From assembly GCF_921293095.1 (NCBI RefSeq), contig NC_060253.1:74995992-75059991 (forward strand): a stretch of 64,000 bases of DNA, written 5' to 3'. This stretch comes from Ischnura elegans. Taxonomy: Eukaryota; Arthropoda; Insecta; Odonata; Coenagrionidae. Position 1 is the stretch's first letter, and the number at the start of each line of letters is the position of its first letter. The position numbers and the translations under genes were made by a program. Below the pieces are notes generated by a model. That model saw nothing but the letters and a program-made list of their open reading frames with translations, searched no databases and had not been told where the DNA came from. This document shows, piece by piece, positions 11,505 to 20,802 of this stretch.

Positions 11505-11745
11505 GAAGTATCGAGAGACGGGGAGTGTTCAGAAAGCGTCCGGGAAGTGTTTCAACCGGTTTCAACCACGAAGTGGCGAGGGAGCGTTCGGCAATCGAAG
11601 GGTCGACAGTCAGGTAGTGTTGAGGAAGTGTTCGGGAAGCTGCCGGGAAGCGTCGAAATACCGTTAAACGCTTCAGAACCCTCCCGCAACACTTCCCGGA
11701 CACTTCCCCGAACGCTTCCGTTTCGACTGGGGATTGCGTAGTTTT
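11505..11745. repeat. GGAAGTGTT-like decamer array, block 2
   Basis: The same words as block 1 appear at 11520-11660 in forward orientation (GGGAGTGTTC, GGGAAGTGTTTC, GAGGAAGTGTTCGGGAAGC) and at 11665-11725 in reverse (AACGCTTC, AACACTTCC, GACACTTCC, GAACGCTTCC). The switch of strand gives the block hairpin potential. It ends about 210 bp before the THAP start codon. Confidence 0.65.
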
Positions 11746-11957
11746 TTCAACGCTTCGCGCGATTTTCAGTGAACTGCTCTTAGAAGGGATTCAGCATGGA
11801 AGAAAGAGGGACAGCTTCAACATTTGTTCGTATGCCGGTAGATGTCTCTTTCTCGACAGTGCTGCCGCCAAGTCAATTCGAATTCGTTCACTTTCACCTA
11901 GGACGCCAACGTGTGTAGACGAATTGAAAGGTAACGGGAGTTGGGTGTTAGGCGGCC
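11746..11957 (+). promoter_or_regulatory. Probable upstream region of the THAP remnant
   Basis: About 200 bp between the decamer array and the THAP start codon. By position it would hold promoter and leader, but no TATA box or clear initiator could be fixed. Confidence 0.3.
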
Positions 11958-12351
11958 ATGATGGCGAAAACTTGCTCGGGAGCGAAGAGGAAGCGTGGTG
12001 TATATTGCGCTGCATTTTGGTGCAACAATTTTTTTGGGTGCCGGACAGATGAACCGGTATCTTTATTTTATTTTCCAAAAGATCGTAATAGGTAAGTGGA
12101 ATCTATGAAGTTGAACGTATCAATGAATTTATTGTTTCCTTATGCACACTCTCACGGCATGCTTTTTTCAAGGGCGGTTGAGTGGCTGAAGTTTGCTCTC
12201 CGGGAAGATTTGCTGGAGAAAGACATAAAAAATATGAGGCTCTGTAGCGACCATTTCGTTGAGAGAGATTATAAATGCAAGACGCCACGTGCACTATTGC
12301 GTGAAGATGCAGTTCCCAGCCGTTACGAGTGGAAACCAGGAGAGCGTTGTG
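11958..12351 (+). pseudogene. THAP zinc-finger domain, two exons of a P-like transposase or derived gene
   Basis: Exon 1 (11958-12091) starts at ATGATG and ends at a good donor (AG|GTAAGT). Exon 2 (12173-12351) follows a TTTTTTCAAG acceptor and ends at G|GTGAGT; joining keeps the frame. The roughly 105-residue product has the full THAP C2CH pattern: C17, C22, then W49, then C69 and H72 in LCSDHF, and the AVPS block at 91-94. SLFYFPKD precedes the junction. THAP domains bind DNA and form the N-terminus of P-element and THAP9 transposases. The next transposase-like piece (13144 on) is in a different splice phase and the catalytic middle is absent, so the full gene is probably broken. A short domesticated THAP protein is possible but untested. 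Confidence 0.75.
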
Positions 12352-12544
12352 GTGAGTACCTAATTATAATTTTGGTAGTGCACATTTATATGTAAATGCA
12401 TTTAAGTAACGGGAAATGACCGATTTCTTAATTCTATGGATTTCCTCGTGGTCACGCTTTGAAGTTAGAAGGACATACTCGGGCGAAGATGTGGCTTTGT
12501 TAATCCTATCTAATCAGGTTCCCACCTTTGTATTCGCCTACGAG

Positions 12545-13050
12545 TCCGTATTGCTCAGCCTAAATGTTATAATTAATTTTGTTCGGAAGAACGCAGTTCC
12601 ATGCTTGCGGTCGGCCGTCATTCCGTGCATGCACACCACGCCTTTTGATGGGCATGGGTACATTGGACGCTTTGGTTTATATTTTAGAATACGTACCTAG
12701 TTGGTTTCCGAAATGGTATTATTTCCCTTGAGAAACTATTGTGGAGCATGGTCCTTTGATTTCATTCACATAGTGTGTCCAAGAGACGCTGTCGTAAAAG
12801 TATTTCTCGGATGGTGATGTAAAGTTGGTAAAGCGGGGGACGGGTTCTAAAGAGTTCTTATTACTCAACGTAAATCTAATAATTAACTTTGCTCGGAAGG
12901 TCGCAGTTTTATGCTAGGGGTCGGCCGCCATTCCGTGCATGCACACCACGCGTTTAGATGGGCATGGGTACGTGGAACGATTTTTTTGTTAATATTTAAG
13001 AATAGGCAGTCGGTTTCCGTAATGGTATTATTTCCCTTGACAAATTAACT
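12545..13050 (+). repeat. Tandem duplication of about 305 bp within the THAP locus
   Basis: 12545-12740 and 12850-13045 share blocks in order: GCTCAGCCTAAATG or ACTCAACGTAAATC, GTCGGCCGTCATTCCGTGC or GTCGGCCGCCATTCCGTGC, GCATGCACACCACGC, GGGCATGGGTAC and AATGGTATTATTTCCCTTGA. Copies are around 80% alike by eye. The duplication occupies the space where the transposase core would be expected. Confidence 0.75.
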
Positions 13051-13143
13051 TAATTTTCTAATGTATCACCATAATTAAAAGAGATTATTCCGCAAGGGCT
13101 GAATGTGATTTCCAGCCATGCGATTTTAAAAAAATTGTTCTAG

Positions 13144-13643
13144 GATTAGGGCCACTGATTCCCACCGTGAGGTAGATGTAGGATTTAAAGACCATAATGT
13201 ATGTCCCGAAATTGAAGTGGATGAAATGAATGTCATGTATTATGTTGCGGGCTATGTTTGCCGCCTATTTCTGAAGAGGCACAACTGTCAGCAGTGCAAA
13301 GAGCATTTAGTAGATGAGAATGACATGCAACAAGTGGACATGCATCAAATTTTTGGCCACTTAAAAGGTCACAAGGAGCTGGGTGGTGATTATGGTCATC
13401 TTGTGCTGCCTCTGTCACATTCATGTCCTTCACGTGATTATGTGTTGGGAAAAGATTTTCCTATGCATTTTCAATGAGTGTATAAATGAGAACTTTGTTG
13501 GAAGGTACATTAGGAAAGTCCTGGACGAGAGTGGTCCTACATTAAGTCTGCCATGTCCTTCCTCGGCGAACTTATTCAAGGAGGTCTATGTGAGGGCCAG
13601 AATTTTCTGGGCCGTGAAATTTTTGAACAGGCAGATATGTTGA
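13144..13643 (+). pseudogene. P-like (THAP9-type) transposase C-terminal remnant
   Basis: After an acceptor (TTGTTCTAG at 13135-13143) the frame reads VDEMNVMYYVAGYVCRLFLK followed by RHNCQQCKEHL. This is the YVAGYV..K...C..C...L signature I associate with the C-terminal part of THAP-bearing P-like transposases. It stops at 13475-13477, while a second frame from 13450 continues NENFVGRYIRKVL and FWAVKFLNRQI, so a frameshift separates two halves of the domain. The catalytic residues are not present in the window. The stop and frameshift mark it as decayed. Confidence 0.6.
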
Positions 13644-13689
13644 AAGTGGTGCATATAGGTTATTGCATGGGGATTATTTTTGGTTAATG

Positions 13690-14115
13690 GTTGTATTGGT
13701 TAAGTATTATTCATGCCGATACATATTTTCATTTGCTTGGGCCAACCCATGGTTGGTACGATTTTATCTAGTTCATGTTAATTGCTATGTTTGGACCACA
13801 CTCGTATTGGTTAATTTTTATTCGTGCTGATAAATATTTTCATTTGCTTGGGCCCTCCCCTGGTTGGTTAGATTTTATCTTGGTCATGTTAATGGCTATG
13901 TTTGGACCACACATGTATTGGTTAATTTTTATTCGTGCTGATAAATATTTTCATTTTCTTGGGCCACCCCCTGGTTGATACAATTTTATCTTGGCCATGT
14001 CAATTGATATGTTTGGACCACACATGCATTGGTTAATTTTTATTCGTGCTGATATATATATTTTCATTTGCTTCGGCCAACCCATGGTTGAAACGAGTTT
14101 ACTCTTGTTAATAGT
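13690..14115 (+). repeat. 111-bp tandem repeat, about four copies
   Basis: TTGGACCACA occurs at 13791, 13902 and 14013, a period of 111 bp. The unit includes GTATTGGTTAATTTTTATTC, GATAAATATTTTCATTT and a GGGCCA..CCC..TGGTTG block. The apparent open frames across it (for example 13775-13978) come from the repeat, not from a gene. Confidence 0.85.
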
Positions 14116-15418
14116 AATTGCTATGGTATGTTTTTATTTTTGTAATATGCTGTGCCTTGGACCACCCATTTGTTGCATAACTCAAATTGTGAATCCATTG
14201 GTGTTTATGTTAAATATTTGTTCAGAATGTTATATTTTTTACATTTAATTTTCATGTTTGTCTATATGGGCTGGTTTGCATTGTAAAGACTTACTCTGAC
14301 GGTGACTTCAATGATGTTTTTGTTTCAATAAACATCTATTGCCGATTATAATTATTTCATTTTCCTCCACCATGCATCATGGTAGGGGCGTGTACTTTCG
14401 ACTGAATATACTCTTGTAGGCAGTCTCCTCCTAGTCTTGGTTCTTATTTGTCCATGGAATAGGTTATGTATCACTATTTTCCTATCTACCACCATTTTTT
14501 CCCCTTAGACATCATTGGTGATATTTCTGGTATTTCTGACCGGTGCTTCATTTTTCCCTCTATTAGTATGCATTTAATGTCTCATGTTTTTATCCCAAGT
14601 TATTTTAGAATAATAATGGCATATTTTAAATATGTCAAATAAGGAGAGGCATTATTTATTGTTGTTGTCTAATATAATTGCCTAGACAAATTAAGCCCAT
14701 TTGAGGCAGAGCCAAAGACTTAAAACCATTGAGTACACAGATTTCATTTCAACAGATCGAGATCATAAATAACTTTGTAATTATTTTGATGCCTTGGTGG
14801 TCCATATCTGGTAAAATATCACAACTGGAAGTTTTTGAGTACAAAGCCATTTTGAAATTGGCGCCGTTGAGGGAGAATTGGCCACCAGAGTGCAGCACTG
14901 TAAATTTATACCCATTAGCCTTAAGGGAGCTGCGCTTCTTCTCCTCCTTCTTCCATAGAATCAGTATATGAATGGCGCCAGTCTTCCACTGACAAATTTA
15001 CGCGCAACAGATTAGCGAGCCTTATCGCCTCCCTCTCTTTCTTTATCTCGTGTGTTTTTTTTTCCTATCAATGACTAATTTTTCCCGAAATATTGTCGCC
15101 AGACGAGAGGTGTACAAAGTTCCGAGGTGGAGAGACGTAGTTCATATTCCATTGATGCTATTTTCACACTTGCGACAGATAAAACCTCTCCCTATACTTC
15201 TGCCTACCTGCGCTCAGTCACTCAAAAAACTGATGATATCGGTAACCCTAAAAATAGCATTGCGGACTTAGATGGCGATGAGGATCGACAAATATATTAT
15301 TTGCAATAGAAAAAAGTAATTGAAGCATTTCTAAATTGTAAGCTTTCAAAAATTCTTCCCGAAAAAAGGGGGTTCAGGCATTTACGATAGAATTATAATA
15401 CGATATAATGTAACGTAA
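14116..15418. other. No gene recognised
   Basis: Contains short open frames (14729-14971, 15050-15271) with no recognisable domain. 15280-15342 repeats 10205-10262 at near identity over about 55 bases (ATATATTAT..TGCAATAGAAAAAAGTAA core). No RNA gene seen. Confidence 0.45.
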
Positions 15419-16129
15419 TATATGTAAGTCGTCTTCGCCGACGGTAAAGGGGTTCGGGGGAAACAAAGCTGGGAACAAGTCCAAACTCTCTCACACAAGC
15501 AACTTCCTTTATTCAGTCCCAAGCCATACACCTTGTTTCGCTGCACAACACCAACTGCCTCTCCTAGCGGCCACCAGCCCTGTCCAGTAGGGAGGATCGG
15601 AAAAATCGATTTTTTTCAAATCCATCTGGCCCAATGAAAAAAAGTTGTGGGACCGATCAAAAATAAGGCCTGAAAAATTTGAGACCTCTAGGTGAACCCC
15701 TGACCCTCGCTCAAATGCAATTTAGGGGGGGAAGGTTGAAATTCGAAAAATATAGTATTTTATGGTCATTTCCTATAGATTTTGCCAAGTTACTGCCCTT
15801 CTACTGCAAAAATTTCGTGCATTTTGACGTATCTGCCACCGTTTAGCCACAAAATGCCTAATTTGAGTCCGCGCCCGCGAAGAAAATATTCCAACGCCCA
15901 CGCAGCGTCGCGGATACAAGAGCCGCAGGCCGATCCCCTCCCCTCCCCGCTCGCTTCTACCCCTCCCACGCCTCCAATACAGCAAAATTCATCCCGCGTA
16001 TGCTGCTAGGAGGTCGTTTATCTTTGGTAATATAAATCGGAAGATGGTAGAAGGTAATAAAGGAAGCTTAGTGAGACGACTTGTCCCTTATTAGGCGCCT
16101 CGTCGGGGTTAAACAAATCGATGTTACCA

Positions 16130-17728
16130 ACTTTTAGAGAAGTGATGAAATATTTTTAGATCCGAGAACGCAGGAAAGGAGCCTACGGTTTATGAAAAGG
16201 CCTCTCGAGTGGCCATAAAGGTGTGCGAACTATGGTGACGCTTCCCTTCCATTATGTGTGTGACTAAATGGATTTAGCGGTACAACAGGAAGTACTAAAA
16301 GTTACGGAAAATGCGAATTGGCCAAAAGTAGGGTTTTTGCTAAAGAACAAACCTGAAGCACTTTTGAAAGAACATTTAAAATTATGCGATATTTTTGCGT
16401 GTAAATGCAAGAAGGAGCATAATGTTCCCCCCAATCAAGAAGTATGTTGAGAGACTAGCGGACGAAACTAAAGATGATGACTGCTGGATTGAGTCCTAAA
16501 GAAACTCGACGACTGAGGAAAAAAAAGAGAATCGTCGGAGAGTGTTAAGTCAACATCGTCAATTCTTGTATGGGAAAATAGTATCAAAATTTTTCTTCAT
16601 CAATTCATCCGAAGAAAATTAAACTGAAGATAAATCATCCGATTTTTATCTCTACGTTCCTCATCAAATAAAAATTCAGGACTAAACTCAAACTGGAACT
16701 TCTGCGCGGAAAATGCGATAGAGGTATATGCAAGAACCAAGAAACAGCAATGATCGTCCCCGCAACTTTAGTTGACGCAAAAATCATAACTTCGTAAGAA
16801 ACATCCAAGGTAGTTTGCAAGAATTACTTACGTAGACAGAAAAAGATGCTAATTATTGTGAATACGAAAAGAGAGGTATCAAAGGGTGTCATCAAAGGGC
16901 TACATTTTTATGGAGTGAAACACTATACTTTTGTCTGATGAAAAAAGGCAAGAGCACTTATCAATCCAAGTTTAGAGGGGAATGTGTGATGTTAGTTGAA
17001 GAAACAGGGTCCCACTTTTGGGTTTGCGTCCCCCGTCGGAGGATTAGCAAAAGTTATAAAATCTGCGATTCTCAATTCCTTTCCGAGTGAAAATTAGATA
17101 CACAATAATAAAAAGGATTTGAATGCGATGGTGAATACCGCCCAAAAAGGAGGCATCATCCCTATGCTACAAGCATAATTCCAACATCCCTTGCTATGCG
17201 AGTAAACTCTTCTCGGGATTCCCACCGGGTTAATTTTTCCAAAACGGCAAACGTTTCAAGCTCCGACTCGGGGCTCATCATCAGGGATAAATTTCGTTGA
17301 ATCCCTAGAGGAGTTTACCCACATTATTCGCCGGGAAAGCATCAAATCATATTTCATCCCTCACAGAGGTCTATTTGCTAATTGCACTAAGTTGACCTAG
17401 ATTTGCGGCATAAACATTGGGAGGGCAATCTAAGGACCGAATTTGCGTTGTTGCAAGTATGCGTTTGGCGGCCGATCCGATATTTTTTAAAGTGCTGGAT
17501 TTTAATATCAACTTTAAGGACTACTCGCTGATGACATATTGGAGAGAGACCACAGTACCTCCGGCTACATCTGACCTTAGTGCTGTGGATTTTCAAAAAT
17601 CTATTGATGAACTTTCAAATTTGAAGTTAAATATTTCTTTTTATTATAGATACGGACGTGAGATTCGTGAAGAAGTTCACCAAAACTTTGTTGACAACAG
17701 CGAAAGACGAGGAATGACACTGATGTAA
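16130..17728 (+). pseudogene. Decayed transposon-associated protein, left-arm copy
   Basis: Fragments in order: MLPTFREVMKYF near 16131, then 16268-16450, which contains LKLCDIFACKCKKEHNVP, then many stops, then 17417-17728, which ends with FVDNSERRGMTLM. From memory these resemble the start, the C-D-I-x-A-C-K-C block and the tail of a widespread uncharacterised transposon-associated family in insects; that match is unverified. At least eight stops lie between the fragments. It is not functional. Confidence 0.5.
17245..17285 (-). other. Ribozyme-like motif, copy B (left arm)
   Basis: Mirror copy of 18776-18817: on the minus strand CCTGATGATGAG, a hairpin with CCG pairing CGG and GAGC pairing GCTT, then GAAACGTTTGCCG. 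Because the arms are inverted, one of the two copies is in sense orientation whichever strand is transcribed. Confidence 0.45.
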
Positions 17729-17937
17729 AAAATACAGATTGGAAAGCAGGTAATTGAAAAATTCTTTCGTGATTGTTCCTCCACAGACGATACTGAAAAA
17801 TTAAATATTTAGACTAACGAAGTAAGACGCACTTGGTGTGAATTTTGGTGCATTTGGCGCGTGGGAGAGGCTTGAGGGGAGGGGGACGCGAGCGGCTTTC
17901 GTCCAAAATCCATTTAATCACATCTGTCGGAGAAAGC

Positions 17938-18123
17938 TTAGTGAGACGACTTGTCCCTTATTAGGCGCCTCGTCGGGGTTAAACAAATCGATGTTACCAA
18001 CTTTTAGAGAAGTGATGAAATATTTTTATATCCGAGAACGCAGGAAAGGAGCCTACGGTTTATGAAAAGGCCTCTCGAGTGGCCATAAAGGTGTGCGAAC
18101 TTCGGATATGCGCTCCAATTTCG
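17938..18123 (+). repeat. Spacer of the palindrome, with a third copy of a 167-bp arm block
   Basis: 17934-18100 repeats 16064-16230 with a single difference noted (TTTTTATATCC instead of TTTTTAGATCC); the inverted copy is in the right arm near 19831-19997. Only about 23 bases (18101-18123) are unique. The junctions therefore carry a piece of arm sequence in direct orientation to the left arm, as expected from a template-switch or break-repair origin of the palindrome. The open reading here keeps Y where the arm copy has a stop in MKYFYIRERR. Confidence 0.85.
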
Positions 18124-18332
18124 GCTTTCTCCGACAGATGTGATTAAATGGATTTTGGACGAAAGCCGCTCGCGTCCCCCTCCCCTCAAGCCTCTCCCAC
18201 GCGCCAAATGCACCAAAATTCACACCAAGTGCGTCTTACTTCGTTAGTCTAAATATTTAATTTTTCAGTATCGTCTGTGGAGGAACAATCACGAAAGAAT
18301 TTTTCAATTACCTGCTTTCCAATCTGTATTTT

Positions 18333-19960
18333 TTACATCAGTGTCATTCCTCGTCTTTCGCTGTTGTCAACAAAGTTTTGGTGAACTTCTTCACGAATCT
18401 CACGTCCGTATCTATAATAAAAAGAAATATTTAACTTCAAATTTGAAAGTTCATCAATAGATTTTTGAAAATCCACAGCACTAAGGTCAGATGTAGCCGG
18501 AGGTACTGTGGTCTCTCTCCAATATGTCATCAGCGAGTAGTCCTTAAAGTTGATATTAAAATCCAGCACTTTAAAAAATATCGGATCGGCCGCCAAACGC
18601 ATACTTGCAACAACGCAAATTCGGTCCTTAGATTGCCCTCCCAATGTTTATGCCGCAAATCTAGGTCAACTTAGTGCAATTAGCAAATAGACCTCTGTGA
18701 GGGATGAAATATGATTTGATGCTTTCCCGGCGAATAATGTGGGTAAACTCCTCTAGGGATTCAACGAAATTTATCCCTGATGATGAGCCCCGAGTCGGAG
18801 CTTGAAACGTTTGCCGTTTTGGAAAAATTAACCCGGTGGGAATCCCGAGAAGAGTTTACTCGCATAGCAAGGGATGTTGGAATTATGCTTGTAGCATAGG
18901 GATGATGCCTCCTTTTTGGGCGGTATTCACCATCGCATTCAAATCCTTTTTATTATTGTGTATCTAATTTTCACTCGGAAAGGAATTGAGAATCGCAGAT
19001 TTTATAACTTTTGCTAATCCTCCGACGGGGGACGCAAACCCAAAAGTGGGACCCTGTTTCTTCAACTAACATCACACATTCCCCTCTAAACTTGGATTGA
19101 TAAGTGCTCTTGCCTTTTTTCATCAGACAAAAGTATAGTGTTTCACTCCATAAAAATGTAGCCCTTTGATGACACCCTTTGATACCTCTCTTTTCGTATT
19201 CACAATAATTAGCATCTTTTTCTGTCTACGTAAGTAATTCTTGCAAACTACCTTGGATGTTTCTTACGAAGTTATGATTTTTGCGTCAACTAAAGTTGCG
19301 GGGACGATCATTGCTGTTTCTTGGTTCTTGCATATACCTCTATCGCATTTTCCGCGCAGAAGTTCCAGTTTGAGTTTAGTCCTGAATTTTTATTTGATGA
19401 GGAACGTAGAGATAAAAATCGGATGATTTATCTTCAGTTTAATTTTCTTCGGATGAATTGATGAAGAAAAATTTTGATACTATTTTCCCATACAAGAATT
19501 GACGATGTTGACTTAACACTCTCCGACGATTCTCTTTTTTTTCCTCAGTCGTCGAGTTTCTTTAGGACTCAATCCAGCAGTCATCATCTTTAGTTTCGTC
19601 CGCTAGTCTCTCAACATACTTCTTGATTGGGGGGAACATTATGCTCCTTCTTGCATTTACACGCAAAAATATCGCATAATTTTAAATGTTCTTTCAAAAG
19701 TGCTTCAGGTTTGTTCTTTAGCAAAAACCCTACTTTTGGCCAATTCGCATTTTCCGTAACTTTTAGTACTTCCTGTTGTACCGCTAAATCCATTTAGTCA
19801 CACACATAATGGAAGGGAAGCGTCACCATAGTTCGCACACCTTTATGGCCACTCGAGAGGCCTTTTCATAAACCGTAGGCTCCTTTCCTGTGTTCTCGGA
19901 TCTAAAAATATTTCATCACTTCTCTAAAAGTTGGTAACATCGATTTGTTTAACCCCGACG
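18333..19960 (-). pseudogene. Decayed transposon-associated protein, right-arm copy
   Basis: Minus-strand mirror of the left-arm remnant: 18333-18644 and 19611-19793 translate to exactly the same peptides as 17417-17728 and 16268-16450. The same stops are present, so decay predates the palindrome or was homogenised by it. Confidence 0.5.
18776..18817 (+). other. Ribozyme-like motif, copy B (right arm)
   Basis: CCTGATGATGAG (18776-18787), hairpin loop near 18793, then TTGAAACGTTTGCCG. Flanking bases also pair: GGGTAAACTCCTC upstream (near 18740) against GAAGAGTTTACTC downstream (near 18850), giving an outer stem around the core. This outer pairing is what a folded catalytic or protein-binding RNA would need, but it could also be a small palindrome. 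Confidence 0.45.
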
Positions 19961-20802
19961 AGGCGCCTAATAAGGGACAAGTCGTCTCACTAAGCTTCCT
20001 TTATTACCTTCTACCATCTTCCGATTTATATTACCAAAGATAAACGACCTCCTAGCAGCATACGCGGGATGAATTTTGCTGTATTGGAGGCGTGGGAGGG
20101 GTAGAAGCGAGCGGGGAGGGGAGGGGATCGGCCTGCGGCTCTTGTATCCGCGACGCTGCGTGGGCGTTGGAATATTTTCTTCGCGGGCGCGGACTCAAAT
20201 TAGGCATTTTGTGGCTAAACGGTGGCAGATACGTCAAAATGCACGACATTTTTGCAGTAGAAGGGCAGTAACTTGGCAAAATCTATAGGAAATGACCATA
20301 AAATACTATATTTTTCGAATTTCAACCTTCCCCCCCTAAATTGCATTTGAGCGAGGGTCAGGGGTTCACCTAGAGGTCTCAAATTTTTCAGGCCTTATTT
20401 TTGATCGGTCCCACAACTTTTTTTCATTGGGCCAGATGGATTTGAAAAAAAATCGATTTTTCCGATCCGCCCTACTGTCCAGCCCCACGCCCCTGGGGCC
20501 ACCGAGAGAGATCATTTCTCAAGCGACTCTCTCGATGACAGCAGGAACGTGCTTAATGGCTGGGTCTCAAAGGAAGTCCGTTCGAGGCGACCCTCGTCGT
20601 CTCACAGCTTATAATAATCTAAATGAAACCGCGCTTACATATAGCATAATATAATAATACATAGTAGGGGTGTATTTTTTTTAGATATTTTGAAATGGTA
20701 CCCACCGAAGGTCAGTTATTGTTTTGCTCCAAATTAAACCGTTAATTTATGCAGCCAGCTCTGATTTCATGTTGAAAATCACAATTGTAGACGTCGAACC
20801 TG

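Larger units (their letters stand above)
15588..17937 (+). repeat. Left arm of the fold-back element
   Basis: Holds, left to right: the end TAGGGAGGATCGG, an AT-rich subterminal part with AATCGATTTTT, a non-coding GC-rich part near 15870-15970, a 167-bp block (16064-16230) that is repeated in the spacer, decayed coding fragments to 17728, and the inner end GTCGGAGAAAGC. Coordinates of arm pairs sum to about 36061. Confidence 0.9.
15588..20474. mobile_element. 4.9-kb fold-back element (giant palindrome) with hAT-like ends
   Basis: The two arms, 15588-17937 and 18124-20474, are reverse complements over about 2350 bp with only a few differences noted. They enclose a 186-bp spacer. The ends read TAGGGAGGATCGG and CCGATCCGCCCTA, and the 8-bp target duplication CTGTCCAG is exact (15580-15587 and 20475-20482); it has T at position 2 and A at position 7, the hAT bias. 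Each arm carries decayed fragments of one protein and one ribozyme-like motif. It encodes no intact transposase, so movement would need one supplied in trans. A transcript across it would fold into a long hairpin. The arms' near identity implies recent origin or arm-to-arm conversion. Confidence 0.92.
18124..20474 (-). repeat. Right arm of the fold-back element
   Basis: Reverse complement of the left arm. Differences noted by eye are ACATTTTTGC against the left-arm base near 15813, TGTGTTCTCGG against CGCAGG near 16171, and the end base (CCGCCCTA against TAGGGAGG). No indel larger than a base or so was found. Confidence 0.9.
15423..20639 (-). mobile_element. Solo LTR interrupted by a fold-back element
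   Basis: Removing the insertion leaves about 322 bp with ends TGTAAG (15423) and CTTACA (20634-20639), flanked by the 4-bp duplication TATA (15419-15422 and 20640-20643). TG..CA ends with a 4-bp target duplication fit a Ty3/Gypsy-type solo LTR. On the minus strand an AATAAA lies in CTGAATAAAGG near 15512, and a TATTATAAG box lies near 20610, so the LTR probably reads right to left. No internal coding region is present. Confidence 0.75.

Noticed and set aside
10534-11741. Open frames across the GGAAGTGTT arrays
   Set aside because: Serine/arginine-rich peptides in several frames are produced by the short-word array and have no start or splice context.
13775-14248. Open frames of 67-85 codons with repeated FGPH.YWLIFIRADKYF-like peptides
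   Set aside because: The peptide repetition follows directly from the 111-bp tandem DNA repeat.
15782-20288. Paired identical open frames in the fold-back arms as genes
   Set aside because: They are short, are interrupted by many stops when joined, and are mirrored simply because the arms are. They are decayed fragments at best.
15588-20474. The palindrome as an assembly artefact (collapsed or mirrored contig)
   Set aside because: Exact 8-bp target duplication, paired terminal repeats, a solo LTR that closes perfectly around it, real base differences between the arms and an asymmetric spacer all argue for a biological element. Long reads would settle it.
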